A stretch of 64,000 nucleotides of DNA from an uncultured Sphingomonas sp. (GTDB lineage: Bacteria > Pseudomonadota > Alphaproteobacteria > Sphingomonadales > Sphingomonadaceae): positions 124,001 to 188,000 of the forward strand of contig NZ_CAKZHV010000058.1 in NCBI RefSeq assembly GCF_936927845.1, given 5' to 3'. The notes under the pieces are model-generated. The model did no database searches, was not told where the DNA came from, and worked only from the letters and a program-made list of their open reading frames with translations. The position numbers and the translations under genes were made by a program. This document shows positions 1 to 9,263 of this stretch, piece after piece. The stretch's first letter is position 1, and every line of letters starts with the position of its first letter.

Positions 1-1028
1 ACCGCGTAACCCGGAGTCGTGATCCGCGCGCGTTCGAGCCCCGGAATTGAGCGGACAAGTGCTTCCTGAACGTCGCTCGCGAGCGAGGTTGAAATGCCGT
101 TTGGGTAGACCGTCGCATCATCGAGCGCTTCGGGCTCAAGGAAAATCTGATGCCCGTCACGATCCCCGAAGCGATACACCTTGTCCTCGATCGACGGGCA
201 GTACCGTGGCCCCTGACCCTCGATCGCGCCGCCGAACAGCGGTGAGTCGTCGAGACCTGCGCGGATGATGTCGTGCGTCTCCGCCGTCGTACGGGTGATG
301 GCACACGCGACCTGCGGGAGCAGGCGGTTGGCGCTCATCGGCGACATCGTCCAGCTGTCAGCATCCGAAGGTTGCGGCTCCAACTGTGCCCAATCGATGG
401 TGCGACCATCCAGACGCGGTGGAGTGCCGGTCTTCAGCCGTGCGATCGGCAGACCGGCCGCGCGCAATTGCTCGCCCAAGCGGTTGGCCGGTGCTTCGTC
501 AACGCGGCCACCCTGCAGCCGTTCGGCGCCACGAAACAGCCGTCCGCCAAGGAATGTGCCCGTTGCCAGTACCACCGCCGTCGCGTGGATGGTCTGTTCC
601 GCTGCGGTGACAAGCCCGGTGAGACGATCACCCTCGAGCAGCAATGCCGACGCTTCGCCGGCGAGCACATCGAGGTTCGGCTGGCGGGCGAGCAGGTGCT
701 GGACCGCCGCGAGGTAACGCCCGCGGTCGGCCTGAATGCGCGGGCCCTGAACAGCCAGCCCCTTGCTCCGGTTCAGCATGCGATGGTGGATCGCGGCGGC
801 GTCACTCGCTCGCGCCATCAACCCATCAAATGCGTCGACCTCACGGACGAGATGGCCCTTGCCCAGGCCGCCGATCGACGGATTACATGACATCGCGCCA
901 ACCCGATCCGGTCGCTGCGTCAGCAGCGCGACGCGCGCGCCGCGCCGCGCCGCAGCGGCAGCAGCCTCAGTGCCAGCGTGGCCACCGCCGACCACCACCA
1001 CATCATAGTCGTGTTTCACGTGGAACAT
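1..1028 (-). CDS. mnmG: tRNA uridine-5-carboxymethylaminomethyl(34) synthesis enzyme MnmG, 5' part
   Basis: This is the N-terminal 342 codons of the FAD-dependent subunit that works with MnmE to modify uridine 34 in the wobble position of tRNAs. The frame runs off the left edge; the family is usually about 620 residues. The dinucleotide-binding motif VGGGHAGTEAA lies near residues 14-24. Family signatures follow: SCNPSIGGLGKGH, RLKTGTPPRL and IEGQGPRYCPSIEDK. The ATG at 1028 follows the mnmE TGA with no spacer, so the two genes are surely co-transcribed. Codons 2-6 are embedded in a parS-like palindrome. rsmG, parA and parB often lie next in alphaproteobacteria but would be outside the window. 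Confidence 0.95.
   Translation of the reverse strand, partial: MFHVKHDYDVVVVGGGHAGTEAAAAAARRGARVALLTQRPDRVGAMSCNPSIGGLGKGHLVREVDAFDGLMARASDAAAIHHRMLNRSKGLAVQGPRIQADRGRYLAAVQHLLARQPNLDVLAGEASALLLEGDRLTGLVTAAEQTIHATAVVLATGTFLGGRLFRGAERLQGGRVDEAPANRLGEQLRAAGLPIARLKTGTPPRLDGRTIDWAQLEPQPSDADSWTMSPMSANRLLPQVACAITRTTAETHDIIRAGLDDSPLFGGAIEGQGPRYCPSIEDKVYRFGDRDGHQIFLEPEALDDATVYPNGISTSLASDVQEALVRSIPGLERARITTPGYA
1012..1027 (-). other. parS: parS-like centromere site overlapping the mnmG start
   Basis: Read on the minus strand the site is TGTTCCACGTGAAACA, an exact match to the classical ParB-binding consensus TGTTNCACGTGAAACA. It begins at the T of the mnmG start codon and continues through codons 2-6 (Phe-His-Val-Lys-His). 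Its position at the 5' end of mnmG, a gene commonly next to parAB and the replication origin, supports a genuine partition site. Function is inferred from sequence only. Confidence 0.8.
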
Positions 1029-2306
1029 TCACTTCCCAACGCAGAAGCGCGCGAACAATGCATCGAGCATCGCCTCGGTGGCGTCGATGCCCAGCAAAGC
1101 AGCCAGGTGGGTGCGCGCGGTGCGTAGTTGCTCTGCCATCAACAACAGGTCTGTTTCAACCGCTGCGTGTTCCAGAAGCTGGTGGGCGGCAACGACGCGC
1201 TCGCGCTGCTCTTGATGCAGCAGCGCCGTCGTGGTCGGCGGCATGATCTGCTCGGCGCGGCTCTGGATTTGTGACCAAAGCGCCTGGATCGTATCGGGAT
1301 TCCTGATCGAGGTGCCGATCGCACCAGCTGGTCTGGAGGCACGCCCAGGCGCGTCGGTGCGGGCGTGCACCACCATCGCGCCCGGGGGGGGCGCGTCGGG
1401 CGCGCCGAGCCACAGCACGAGATCGGCGTCACCGACCGCCTGTCCAGCGCGCACGATCCCGATCCGCTCGATCTCGTCGTCGGTCCGGTCGCGCAGCCCG
1501 GCGGTGTCGACCAAGACGAATGCGATGCCTCCACGCTGCACCACCGCTTCCAATGTATCGCGCGTCGTGCCCGCCTGCGCGGTCACGATCGCCGCCTCGC
1601 GCGCGAGCAGCGCATTGAACAGCGACGACTTGCCCGCGTTCGGCGGCCCGGCAAGCACCACGCGCACCCCGTCGCGAAGCCGCTCAACCGTCGGACGATC
1701 GAGCACGGCCCCGATCTCAGCTGCGAGCCGACCGATGTCGATCGCGAGCGAACGCTGGTCTGCGGACGCGACATCGTCCTCGTCGCTATAGTCGAGCGAT
1801 GCCTCAACCTCGGCCGACACCTCGGCGATCCGGCGTAGCCAACCGGCAACCGAGCGGCTGATCTCGCCTTCCGAGGCAGCGAAGGCAGCGCGTCGTTCCG
1901 TTTCGGTTTCGGCGGCGAGCAGATCTGCCAGCCCCTGCGCTTGGGCGAGATCAAGGCGCCCGTTCTCCAGCCCGCGGCGGGTGAACTCACCCGCGACGGC
2001 AGGACGCAGGCCGGGCAGAAAGCCGAGCGCCGCCTCCACCGCCGCCACGACTGCGCGTCCACCATGCAGGTGGAACTCGACCAAATCCTCACCGGTCGCG
2101 GTCGCCGGACCGGGAAAGGTAAGAACGAGTGCACGGTCGAGCGGCGCGCCGGCTGCATCACGCAATGTCCGCAATCCTGCGCGGCGCGCGGGGGGCAATT
2201 TGCCGGCCAAGCGCTCCGCCGCGTCGAACGCGCTGGGTCCACTCACGCGCAGCACGGCGATCGCCGCGGGAGGACGACCACTCGACACGGCGTAGATCGT
2301 GTCCAT
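1029..2306 (-). CDS. mnmE: tRNA uridine-5-carboxymethylaminomethyl(34) synthesis GTPase MnmE
   Basis: This 425-aa GTPase partners MnmG in wobble-uridine modification. The N-terminal folate-binding domain starts MDTIYAVSSGRPPAAIAVLRVSGP. The G domain carries the P loop GPPNAGKSSLFN (about residues 220-232), the K-loop/G2 stretch AGTTRDT and the G3 motif DTAGLRD. The protein ends in the family signature FARFCVGK, with the single C-terminal Cys. A longer upstream frame exists, but the ATG at 2306 gives the canonical N-terminus and overlaps the stop of the upstream DUF6489 gene (TGATG), so translation is probably coupled. mnmG follows directly. Confidence 0.96.
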   Translation of the reverse strand: MDTIYAVSSGRPPAAIAVLRVSGPSAFDAAERLAGKLPPARRAGLRTLRDAAGAPLDRALVLTFPGPATATGEDLVEFHLHGGRAVVAAVEAALGFLPGLRPAVAGEFTRRGLENGRLDLAQAQGLADLLAAETETERRAAFAASEGEISRSVAGWLRRIAEVSAEVEASLDYSDEDDVASADQRSLAIDIGRLAAEIGAVLDRPTVERLRDGVRVVLAGPPNAGKSSLFNALLAREAAIVTAQAGTTRDTLEAVVQRGGIAFVLVDTAGLRDRTDDEIERIGIVRAGQAVGDADLVLWLGAPDAPPPGAMVVHARTDAPGRASRPAGAIGTSIRNPDTIQALWSQIQSRAEQIMPPTTTALLHQEQRERVVAAHQLLEHAAVETDLLLMAEQLRTARTHLAALLGIDATEAMLDALFARFCVGK

Positions 2307-2542
2307 CAGCTCGTCGGTTTCGTCGTCGCGTTGAACATCGTGCGCCAGAAATCCATGCCGGCGTCCCCTACCGGAGACCAACTCTTCATCATCATGTTGA
2401 CCGTCTCCGGCGAGACGCCGCCGCTCTCCATCGCCTCCTGCAGCCGGGCGAGATAGCGCTCGTGGAGCGGTGACAGATCGGGGAGTCCCATGGCGCGGCG
2501 CGCTTCCTCGGGCGTGCATTCGACCTCTATCGTAACTTTCAC
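2306..2542 (-). CDS. DUF6489 family protein
   Basis: This is a 78-aa acidic soluble protein beginning MKVTIEVECTPEEARRAMGLPDL, which matches the DUF6489 family as I recall it from alphaproteobacteria. The role is unknown. The start is GTG, preceded by GGGAGGTG about 7 bases upstream, a strong ribosome-binding site. The stop overlaps the mnmE start (TGATG), so it heads a three-gene operon with mnmE and mnmG. No catalytic motif is visible. Confidence 0.85.
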   Translation of the reverse strand: MKVTIEVECTPEEARRAMGLPDLSPLHERYLARLQEAMESGGVSPETVNMMMKSWSPVGDAGMDFWRTMFNATTKPTS

Positions 2543-2693
2543 TCACACCTCCCGTGGCATGCCCTCGGGCACCGCTGCTTCTTGCATCACGCATCCGCCG
2601 GGCGGCAACGTTCACGCGTTGCAAACCGTTCGGGCACGTGGCTAGGCGCTACGTGGTGGCGGCGATGGCCCGCGACAATCGAGGGAGATGATG

Positions 2694-3389
2694 ATGACCT
2701 GCAACGTGACGGTGGATACGCTCGATAGACAGACCATGCCCGCCTATCGCGCCGAACCCGAAGGAACGCCGAAGGCCGCGATCATCGTCATCCAGGAGAT
2801 TTTCGGCGTGAATGCGGGCATCCGCCGCAAGTGCGATACGCTGGCGGAGGCAGGGTATCTCGCGATCGCACCCGACCTGTTCTGGCGAATCGAGCCGGGT
2901 ATCGAACTCGATCCCGACATCAAGCCGCAGATGGACCGCGCCCTGTCGCTGATGGGCCAGTTCAACCAAGACGCGGGCGTGCGCGATATCGAGGCCGCGA
3001 TCCGCTACGCCCGCGACGCGAGCGGCGGGCGCAAAGTGGGCGCGGTCGGTTACTGCCTGGGTGGGCGACTGGCGTACATGACCGCGGCTCGGACCGATGT
3101 CGACGCGAGCGTCGGCTATTACGCGGTCGGTGTCGACGGGCTGCTGGGCGAGAAGCACGCGATCGCGCATCCGCTCATGCTCCACATCGCGGGTGAGGAC
3201 GGCTTCGTCGACAAGGAAACGCAAGCCAAGATGCATGAGGGGCTGGACGACCACCCCAAGGTGACGTTGCACCATTACCCGGGTGAGGACCACGGCTTCG
3301 CAACCGAATTTGGTGAACGGCGGTCGGACGAGTCGGCGCGTCAGGCGGACGAGCGGACGATGGCGTTCTTTGCCGAACATCTCGGCTGA
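2694..3389 (+). CDS. Dienelactone hydrolase family protein
   Basis: This is a cytoplasmic alpha/beta hydrolase of about 231 aa, the usual length for dienelactone hydrolases, which open cyclic diene lactones or related esters. The triad is visible: Cys in GYCLGG (about residue 121), Asp in GEDGF (about 169) and His in EDHGF (about 200). QEIFG near residue 35 supplies the conserved Glu. Three ATGs stand in tandem (2688, 2691, 2694). I chose the third because GAGGGAG ends at 2687, too close to the first. It is divergent from the DUF6489-mnmE operon and convergent with ftsK. No aromatic catabolic genes are adjacent, so the true substrate is unknown. Confidence 0.9.
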   Translation: MTCNVTVDTLDRQTMPAYRAEPEGTPKAAIIVIQEIFGVNAGIRRKCDTLAEAGYLAIAPDLFWRIEPGIELDPDIKPQMDRALSLMGQFNQDAGVRDIEAAIRYARDASGGRKVGAVGYCLGGRLAYMTAARTDVDASVGYYAVGVDGLLGEKHAIAHPLMLHIAGEDGFVDKETQAKMHEGLDDHPKVTLHHYPGEDHGFATEFGERRSDESARQADERTMAFFAEHLG

Positions 3390-3397
3390 AGCTGTGC

Positions 3398-3420
3398 GGG
3401 CGGGGTATCACGCCCCGCCC
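3398..3420. terminator. Bidirectional hairpin terminator between dienelactone hydrolase and ftsK
   Basis: A perfect 8-bp stem GGGCGGGG/CCCCGCCC with a 7-base loop lies in the 37-base gap between two converging genes. There is no strong T tract on either side, so termination strength is uncertain. Confidence 0.6.
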
Positions 3421-3426
3421 ACATCT

Positions 3427-5742
3427 TCAGACCGGCTGCCCGTCGGTATCGCGCAGTACCTCGCGCCGCCCGACGTGATCGGGCCGGCTGACGACACCGT
3501 CCTTCTCCATCCGCTCGATGAGACGCGCGGCGGAATTGTAGCCGATCCGAAGCTGGCGCTGAATCCACGAGGTTGACGCCTTCTGGCTCGAACACACCAG
3601 CGCAACCGCCGCGCGGTACTGCTGGTCCTCGGCTGAATCTTCCCCAGTCGGCGCGCCATCAAGCGCGAAGCTCTGCTCGGGCTCTTCGGTGACCGAGTTG
3701 ATATAATCGGGTGCACCCTGCGCGCGCCAGTGATCGGTTACCGCCTGCACCTCGTCGTCGCTGACGAAGGGACCGTGGACGCGGACGATCCCCTTGCCGC
3801 CGGGCATGTAAAGCATGTCACCCTTGCCGAGCAGCTGCTCCGCGCCCTGTTCGCCCAGGATCGTGCGCGAGTCGATCTTGCTGGTGACGTGGAAGGAGAT
3901 GCGCGTCGGCAGGTTGGCCTTGATGACGCCGGTGATGACGTCGACCGACGGACGCTGCGTCGCCATGATCAGGTGGATTCCCGCCGCGCGCGCCTTTTGC
4001 GCCAGCCGCTGGATCAGGAACTCGACCTCCTTGCCCGCGGTCATCATCAGGTCGGCGAGCTCGTCGACCACCACCACGATCTGCGGCAGCACGTCGTAGT
4101 CGAGCTGCTCCTCCTCATGCACCGGGCGGCCGTGCTCGTCCCATCCGGTCTGGACGCGGCGACCGAGCGGCGACCCCTTGGCCTTGGCCGCGCGCACCTT
4201 CTCGTTGAAGCTCGCAAGGCTCCGCACGCCGACCGACGACATCTGACGATAGCGATCCTCCATCGTCTCGACCGCCCATTTGAGCGCGCGCACCGCCTTC
4301 GCCGGATCGGTGACAACGGGCGAGAGCAGGTGCGGGATGTCGTCGTACATGCTGAGTTCGAGCATTTTAGGATCGATCATGATCATCCGGCACTGCTCGG
4401 GCGTCAGGCGATAGAGCAGCGATAGGATCATGCAGTTCAGCCCCACCGACTTGCCCGATCCGGTGGTGCCCGCGACGAGCAGGTGCGGCATCGGCGCGAG
4501 ATCGGCGATGACGGGATCGCCCGCGATATTCTTGCCCAGGATAACGGGCAGTTGCGCGGTCAGATCGTCGAAGGTCTGCGATCCGACGAGTTCGTGCAGC
4601 GACACCGATTCTCGCTTCTGATTGGGCAGTTCGATGCCGATCACGTTGCGCCCCGGGATCACCGCGACGCGTGCCGAGATCGCCGACATATTGCGCGCAA
4701 TGTCGTCGGCAAGCTGGATCACGCGGCTCGCCTTGATACCGGGCGCCGGCTCGAGCTCGTACATCGTGACGACGGGGCCGGGACGGACCTCGACGATGTC
4801 GCCCTTGACGTTGAAGTCGTCGAGCACCGTCTCGAGTAGCCGCGCATTGCGTTCCAGCGCGGCCTTGTCGACCGGCCCGGAGGTAGAGACCGGCGCGGGG
4901 TTGAGCATGTCGAGCGTCGGCAGGACATAGTCGCCGCGCGCCTCCCCGGTCGGGGCCGACGCGGCCTTGGGCTTGGCCGCGGTCGGCGCGAGCTTGCGCT
5001 CACCGATGACGGGGGCAGGGCGATCCTCCGCCTCGACCAGCGGTTCGGCGCGCATCTCGCGGCGCGCAGGCGGCGCGGAGAGTGCCTGACTCTCCTCCAA
5101 CTGCTCCTCGTCTTCGTCGTCGTAGAGATAGTCGTCGTCGCTGCGCGCGCGGACGCGACGACGCGCGAAGCGGCCGAAATCTATTTCAAGGCTGCGTCCC
5201 CACACGATCACGCCCGTGAACCCGGTTACGAAGCCAAGCGCGACCAGCGCCCACCAGCTGACCGCCGCGTTGTTCGCGAACGCCAAGCCCCAGCGAGCAG
5301 CCGCGACGATCGCCAACCCGACGGCGCCGCCCCAGCCGAACGGCAGCGCAGGCACGGCATCCGGGGCGACGCAGGCGAGCGCGATCGCCATCAATGCGAC
5401 GCCGAGCATCGCGGTGCGCAGCATCCGCCCCCACGCACCCGCGGGCTCGTCGCGCCACAACCGCATTGCGACGATCGGTCCCACCGGCAGCAGCAGCGCG
5501 CCCGCGGGTCCGAACACCATCAGTGCAATATCAGCGAACCATGCGCCGATGGGGCCGAGCAGATTGTCGACCCCGCCGCCTGCCGTATTGAGCGCGCTGT
5601 CGCCGGGATGGTAGCTGGCGAGCGCCAGCGCCATCGCGGCCGTTGCCACGAACAGCGCGATCGCGACCGCGAGCGACCAACTGCGCAGCGCGCCCGCCTT
5701 CACCGTCTCGCGCCACAAGGGTGCGGTTGCACGGGTCGCCAT
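3427..5742 (-). CDS. ftsK: DNA translocase FtsK
   Basis: This 771-aa septal motor pumps chromosome ends to dif during division. The N-terminal third (about residues 20-190) holds four or five membrane segments. An acidic, Pro/Ala-rich linker follows (about 200-290), short for FtsK. The motor domain has Walker A AGTTGSGKSVG (about 422-432), Walker B with VVVVDELADLMM, and ATQRPSVDVITG. The C-terminal gamma domain, which reads KOPS, is present (SSQKASTSWIQRQLRIGYN). The ATG at 5742 gives a charged N-terminus before the first membrane segment. The neighbouring UbiH-like gene is divergent. Confidence 0.97.
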   Translation of the reverse strand: MATRATAPLWRETVKAGALRSWSLAVAIALFVATAAMALALASYHPGDSALNTAGGGVDNLLGPIGAWFADIALMVFGPAGALLLPVGPIVAMRLWRDEPAGAWGRMLRTAMLGVALMAIALACVAPDAVPALPFGWGGAVGLAIVAAARWGLAFANNAAVSWWALVALGFVTGFTGVIVWGRSLEIDFGRFARRRVRARSDDDYLYDDEDEEQLEESQALSAPPARREMRAEPLVEAEDRPAPVIGERKLAPTAAKPKAASAPTGEARGDYVLPTLDMLNPAPVSTSGPVDKAALERNARLLETVLDDFNVKGDIVEVRPGPVVTMYELEPAPGIKASRVIQLADDIARNMSAISARVAVIPGRNVIGIELPNQKRESVSLHELVGSQTFDDLTAQLPVILGKNIAGDPVIADLAPMPHLLVAGTTGSGKSVGLNCMILSLLYRLTPEQCRMIMIDPKMLELSMYDDIPHLLSPVVTDPAKAVRALKWAVETMEDRYRQMSSVGVRSLASFNEKVRAAKAKGSPLGRRVQTGWDEHGRPVHEEEQLDYDVLPQIVVVVDELADLMMTAGKEVEFLIQRLAQKARAAGIHLIMATQRPSVDVITGVIKANLPTRISFHVTSKIDSRTILGEQGAEQLLGKGDMLYMPGGKGIVRVHGPFVSDDEVQAVTDHWRAQGAPDYINSVTEEPEQSFALDGAPTGEDSAEDQQYRAAVALVCSSQKASTSWIQRQLRIGYNSAARLIERMEKDGVVSRPDHVGRREVLRDTDGQPV

Positions 5743-5850
5743 AACTGATCCTCAGCGATGTATGGGAAAGCGTAAACCATCTGCCCGCCGCCGGATTTCG
5801 TCAAGCACGCGACGTTGGCAGGCGCGCCGATCAGCGGTAGAACGTGGCGC

Positions 5851-7080
5851 ATGAACAACGCTTCCGCGCACGCAGACGTCCTGATCCTGGGCGGTGGTCT
5901 GGTCGGCAGCACGCTGGCGATCGCGCTGGCACAGGCTGGGATGAGCACGATTGTCGTCGATCCCGCCGATCCTGCGGTGATCCTGTCGGCCGGGTTCGAC
6001 GGCCGCGCCTCGGCGGTGGCGAGTGCCAGCCACCGCTTGCTCGACGTGATCGGCGTTGGCGAGCGTCTGCGCGGCCAAGGTTGCGCGATCCGCCACATCC
6101 GCGTCAGCGACGGGCTCGCGCCGGGCAAGCTCGACTTCGTCCCCCGCGAACAGGATGAGCCGCTCGGCACGATGTACGAGAACCGGCTGCTGCGCACGAC
6201 CTTGTTCGAGGCCGCGTCGACGACCGACGGCGTCGATCTTCGGATGCAGACGCGCGCGACCGAGGTGGTGCGCGATCTGGACGGCGTCACCGCGACGCTG
6301 TCGGACGGTAGCGTCGTCACCGCCGACCTGCTCGTCGCCGCCGAAGGGCGCAACTCGCCGACGCGCGAGGCGAGCGGGATCACGGTTGCGCGCTGGCGCT
6401 ACGATCACACCGCGATCATCGGCGCATTTCACCACGAACGCAGCCACGAGAACATCGCGTTCGAAATCTTCTACCCGACCGGCCCGTTCGCACTGCTGCC
6501 GCTGCCCGACGATGAGCTCGGGCACCGTTCGGCAATCGTATGGACGGTCGCGTCCGCCCAGGCGGCGGGGATGCTCAAGCTGGGGGATCGCGGGTTCCTC
6601 GCCGAGGCGGAGAAGCGGATGGGCGGTTTCCTGGGCACGTTGTCCGCGCCGAGCCCGCGCGCGTCCTACCCGCTCGGCTTCCACCACACCACGCGCGTTA
6701 CTGACACGCGGCTCGCGCTGGTCGGCGACGCCGGGCACGGTATCCATCCGATCGCCGGGCAGGGGCTCAACCTCGGTTTCCGCGATGTCGCCGCATTGGT
6801 CGAGGTGCTGGTCGAGGGGCGCCGCCTCGGGCTGGAGGCGGGCGACGCGCAACTGCTCGCACGCTACGAACAATGGCGCAGCGTCGACACCTTCGCCGTC
6901 GCCTTCGCGACCGACACGCTGACGCGGCTGTTCGGCATTCCCGGCAAGACCGCCAGCGCAGTGCGGCGTTTCGGCATCAGCGCGGTCGACGCGATCACGC
7001 CATTGAAGGATCGCTTCATGGCGGAAGCGCGCGGCGAGAGCGGTCAGATGCCGCGGTTGCTGATGGGGATGCCTGCCTAG
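5851..7080 (+). CDS. UbiH/UbiF/COQ6-type FAD-dependent monooxygenase
   Basis: This is a 409-aa flavoprotein hydroxylase of the ubiquinone-biosynthesis family, acting on the ring of a polyprenylated phenol. The N-terminal Rossmann motif LILGGGLVGSTLA lies at about residues 11-23. The second FAD motif, LVGDAGHGIHPIAGQGLNLGFRD (about 288-310), is diagnostic of UbiH/UbiF/COQ6. The start at 5851 gives the normal N-terminus; an upstream in-frame ATG at 5815 would add 12 unlikely residues. The stop codon overlaps that of pdeM on the other strand. Which ring position it hydroxylates cannot be decided from sequence alone. Confidence 0.88.
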   Translation: MNNASAHADVLILGGGLVGSTLAIALAQAGMSTIVVDPADPAVILSAGFDGRASAVASASHRLLDVIGVGERLRGQGCAIRHIRVSDGLAPGKLDFVPREQDEPLGTMYENRLLRTTLFEAASTTDGVDLRMQTRATEVVRDLDGVTATLSDGSVVTADLLVAAEGRNSPTREASGITVARWRYDHTAIIGAFHHERSHENIAFEIFYPTGPFALLPLPDDELGHRSAIVWTVASAQAAGMLKLGDRGFLAEAEKRMGGFLGTLSAPSPRASYPLGFHHTTRVTDTRLALVGDAGHGIHPIAGQGLNLGFRDVAALVEVLVEGRRLGLEAGDAQLLARYEQWRSVDTFAVAFATDTLTRLFGIPGKTASAVRRFGISAVDAITPLKDRFMAEARGESGQMPRLLMGMPA

Positions 7081-7739
7081 GCCGCGACGGGGAAGCGCAG
7101 CAGCCGGTCGTCGAGCGCGACCAGTGCCTCGGCCCGCGCGCCGGTAACGCGCACGATCTCGGGATGCGTGACGTCGAGCCCGCCGGTCAGCGACCCGAAC
7201 GCCGGAAAGATGAGCTTGCGCGCGCTCGCAACGAAACAGCGCCGCGCGACCAGCTTACCACGCACGCGGACGCGCAGCTTGGGATGAAAATGCCCCGACA
7301 GCTCCGGGCTTGTCTCGCCGGCAAGCGCTTCGTGGCGCAGCACGACGCCGTCCACTTCCGCCTCGTCGCACACCTCACCGCCGCAGCGATCGATCAGCAC
7401 GCGGTCGTGATTGCCGGTGATCCAGGTCCAGCGCGTTCTGCCCGTCAGCGCGGTCAGCAGCTCGCGCGCCTGCGGGGGCAGGCGGTCGCAGCCTTCGATG
7501 TCGTGGAAGCTGTCGCCCAGGCACCAAACCTCCTCCGCCGCGGTCGCGGTGACGAGCGCGGTCAGATCGGCAAGCGTGCGGATCGAGTCGTACGGCGGGA
7601 GCATCTGCCCGCCGCGCGCGAACCAGCTTGCCTTTTCGAGGTGCAGGTCGGCGACGAGCAGCGCGCGCCGCGTCGGCCAGAACAAGGCCCCTTGCGCGAG
7701 CGCGCGCCATTCATGTCCGCCGAACGAAAGGGGAACCAT
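7077..7739 (-). CDS. pdeM: Ligase-associated DNA damage response endonuclease PdeM
   Basis: This 220-aa metallophosphoesterase is of the type that accompanies Lhr-family helicases and ATP-dependent DNA ligases in bacterial repair operons. The calcineurin-like metal ligands appear in order: DLHLEK (about residue 31), GDSFHD (about 75), GNHD (about 108) and GHFHPK (about 148). It is the last gene of a minus-strand run (lhr, retropepsin-like gene, M20 peptidase, pdeM), with 54 bases to the M20 gene upstream. Lhr and PdeM are normally direct neighbours; here two secreted peptidase genes separate them. Confidence 0.9.
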   Translation of the reverse strand: MVPLSFGGHEWRALAQGALFWPTRRALLVADLHLEKASWFARGGQMLPPYDSIRTLADLTALVTATAAEEVWCLGDSFHDIEGCDRLPPQARELLTALTGRTRWTWITGNHDRVLIDRCGGEVCDEAEVDGVVLRHEALAGETSPELSGHFHPKLRVRVRGKLVARRCFVASARKLIFPAFGSLTGGLDVTHPEIVRVTGARAEALVALDDRLLRFPVAA

Positions 7740-7793
7740 TCGCGCCCCTTACGCGCCGACCGGCCGCTCGATCAAGCAGCAATGCCGGAAAGT

Positions 7794-9197
7794 TCAGCCG
7801 GCATAAGCCTTTACCAGATCGAACAGGTAATCGCGTGAGGCATAGAGCGAGGAGATGCGCACGCGCTCGTTCAGGCCGTGCGTACCATTATTGTCGGGCT
7901 CCAGGAACATGCCGGGCGCGCCGTATACCGGGATGCCGATCGCTTCGTAGAAGATGCCGTCCGTCGCGCCGGTCGACATCAGCGGCAGCAGCGGCACGCC
8001 GGGGAAGTGCTTGGCCGCGACCCGGCGCATCGGCTCGACGATCTTGGGATCGAGCGTCGGCGGGATCGCGGTCGGGCGGATCGGCTGGTTGGCGCTGACC
8101 GTCACCTTGGGGCCGGCGAGCCGCTTCAATGTCGCAAGCGTCGCATCGACGCTCTCACCCGGAAAGATACGGCAATTGATGTTGGCGGTGGCGCGTTGCG
8201 GCAGTGCATTCTCGGCATGGCCCGCATTCAGCAGCGTTGCGACACAGGTGGTGCGCAGCGTCGAGTGGAGTGTCTTGTCACGGCTGACGATCGCGTCGGC
8301 CGCCTTGTCGTTCGGATTGGCGAGCAGGCGATTGATCGCATCGCCCGTTTCCCCGCCCATCCGCTTGGCGGTTGCGGCGAAGAACGCGCGCGTCGTGTCA
8401 GTGAACGTCACCGGGAACTCGTAGCCTTGCACCGCCTTCAACGCGTCGGCCAGTTCGTAGATCGCATTGTCGGGCGGTGGTGCGGAGCTGTGGCCGCCCG
8501 GGTTGGTGACGAGAAAGGTGTAATTCTGCGCCGCCTTCTCGCCCACCTGCACCGCGAGCAACTGCCGCTTGCCCTGCGCGTCAAGCCGCCCACCGCCGCC
8601 TTCGTTGAGCGCGAACTCGGCCGCGATCAGCTCGGGGCGGTTCTTGGTCAACCATTCGGCACCGTTAAAGGCATAGGTCGTCTCCTCGCCGCAGGTCAGC
8701 GCGAGCTTGATCGTACGTTTGGGCTTATATCCCTGCTGGCGAAAGCGGATCATCGCGTCGGCCCAGATCGCGGCCTGTGCCTTGTCATCGACGGTGCCGC
8801 GCCCGTAGTAGAAGCCGTTCTCCTCCACCAGCGTGAACGGGTCGCGCTGCCAATCGGCGCGCTTTGCCTCGACGACGTCCAGGTGACCCATCAGCAGCAT
8901 CGGCTTGGCGTTCGGATCGCTGCCTTTCAGCACCGCAACCAGCCCGCCGTCGTTGGGGTGATCGGGAGTCGAGAACAGCGTGATGTCCTGGTCGGTATAG
9001 CCCGCCGCCTTCAACCGCGTGGCGAGCTGCGCGGACGCCTTGGTGCAGCTACCGGTGCCGACCACCGTATTGGTTTCCACCAGTTCCTTGTACAGATCGA
9101 AGAACGGCTTCTCGTCGGCGCGCGTCTGCGCGGCGGCGGTGGTGACCGTGAGCACCATGCCCGCACTTGCCAGCAATGTGTTGAGCAGTCCGCGCAT
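7794..9197 (-). CDS. Exported M20 family metallopeptidase
   Basis: This is a 467-aa zinc aminoacylase/carboxypeptidase of the M20/M25/M40 family with an N-terminal signal peptide (MRGLLNTLLASAGMVLTVTTAAAQ), so it is probably periplasmic. Metal-site motifs are GHLDVV, YGRGTVDDKAQ and CGEET. The dimerisation domain with NPGGHSSAPPPDN and a late ligand region GATDGIFYEA follow. The ATG at 9197 is preceded by GGGGAAGAG, and the longer frame adds only a basic stretch ahead of the signal peptide. It lies between a retropepsin-like gene and pdeM, all on the minus strand. Confidence 0.92.
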   Translation of the reverse strand: MRGLLNTLLASAGMVLTVTTAAAQTRADEKPFFDLYKELVETNTVVGTGSCTKASAQLATRLKAAGYTDQDITLFSTPDHPNDGGLVAVLKGSDPNAKPMLLMGHLDVVEAKRADWQRDPFTLVEENGFYYGRGTVDDKAQAAIWADAMIRFRQQGYKPKRTIKLALTCGEETTYAFNGAEWLTKNRPELIAAEFALNEGGGGRLDAQGKRQLLAVQVGEKAAQNYTFLVTNPGGHSSAPPPDNAIYELADALKAVQGYEFPVTFTDTTRAFFAATAKRMGGETGDAINRLLANPNDKAADAIVSRDKTLHSTLRTTCVATLLNAGHAENALPQRATANINCRIFPGESVDATLATLKRLAGPKVTVSANQPIRPTAIPPTLDPKIVEPMRRVAAKHFPGVPLLPLMSTGATDGIFYEAIGIPVYGAPGMFLEPDNNGTHGLNERVRISSLYASRDYLFDLVKAYAG

Positions 9198-9263
9198 TCT
9201 CTTCCCCTGTTTGATCTGTTTGCGTCGCAGCGTTGCAGCGAATGCGCGCGCGCGCAACGGTCT

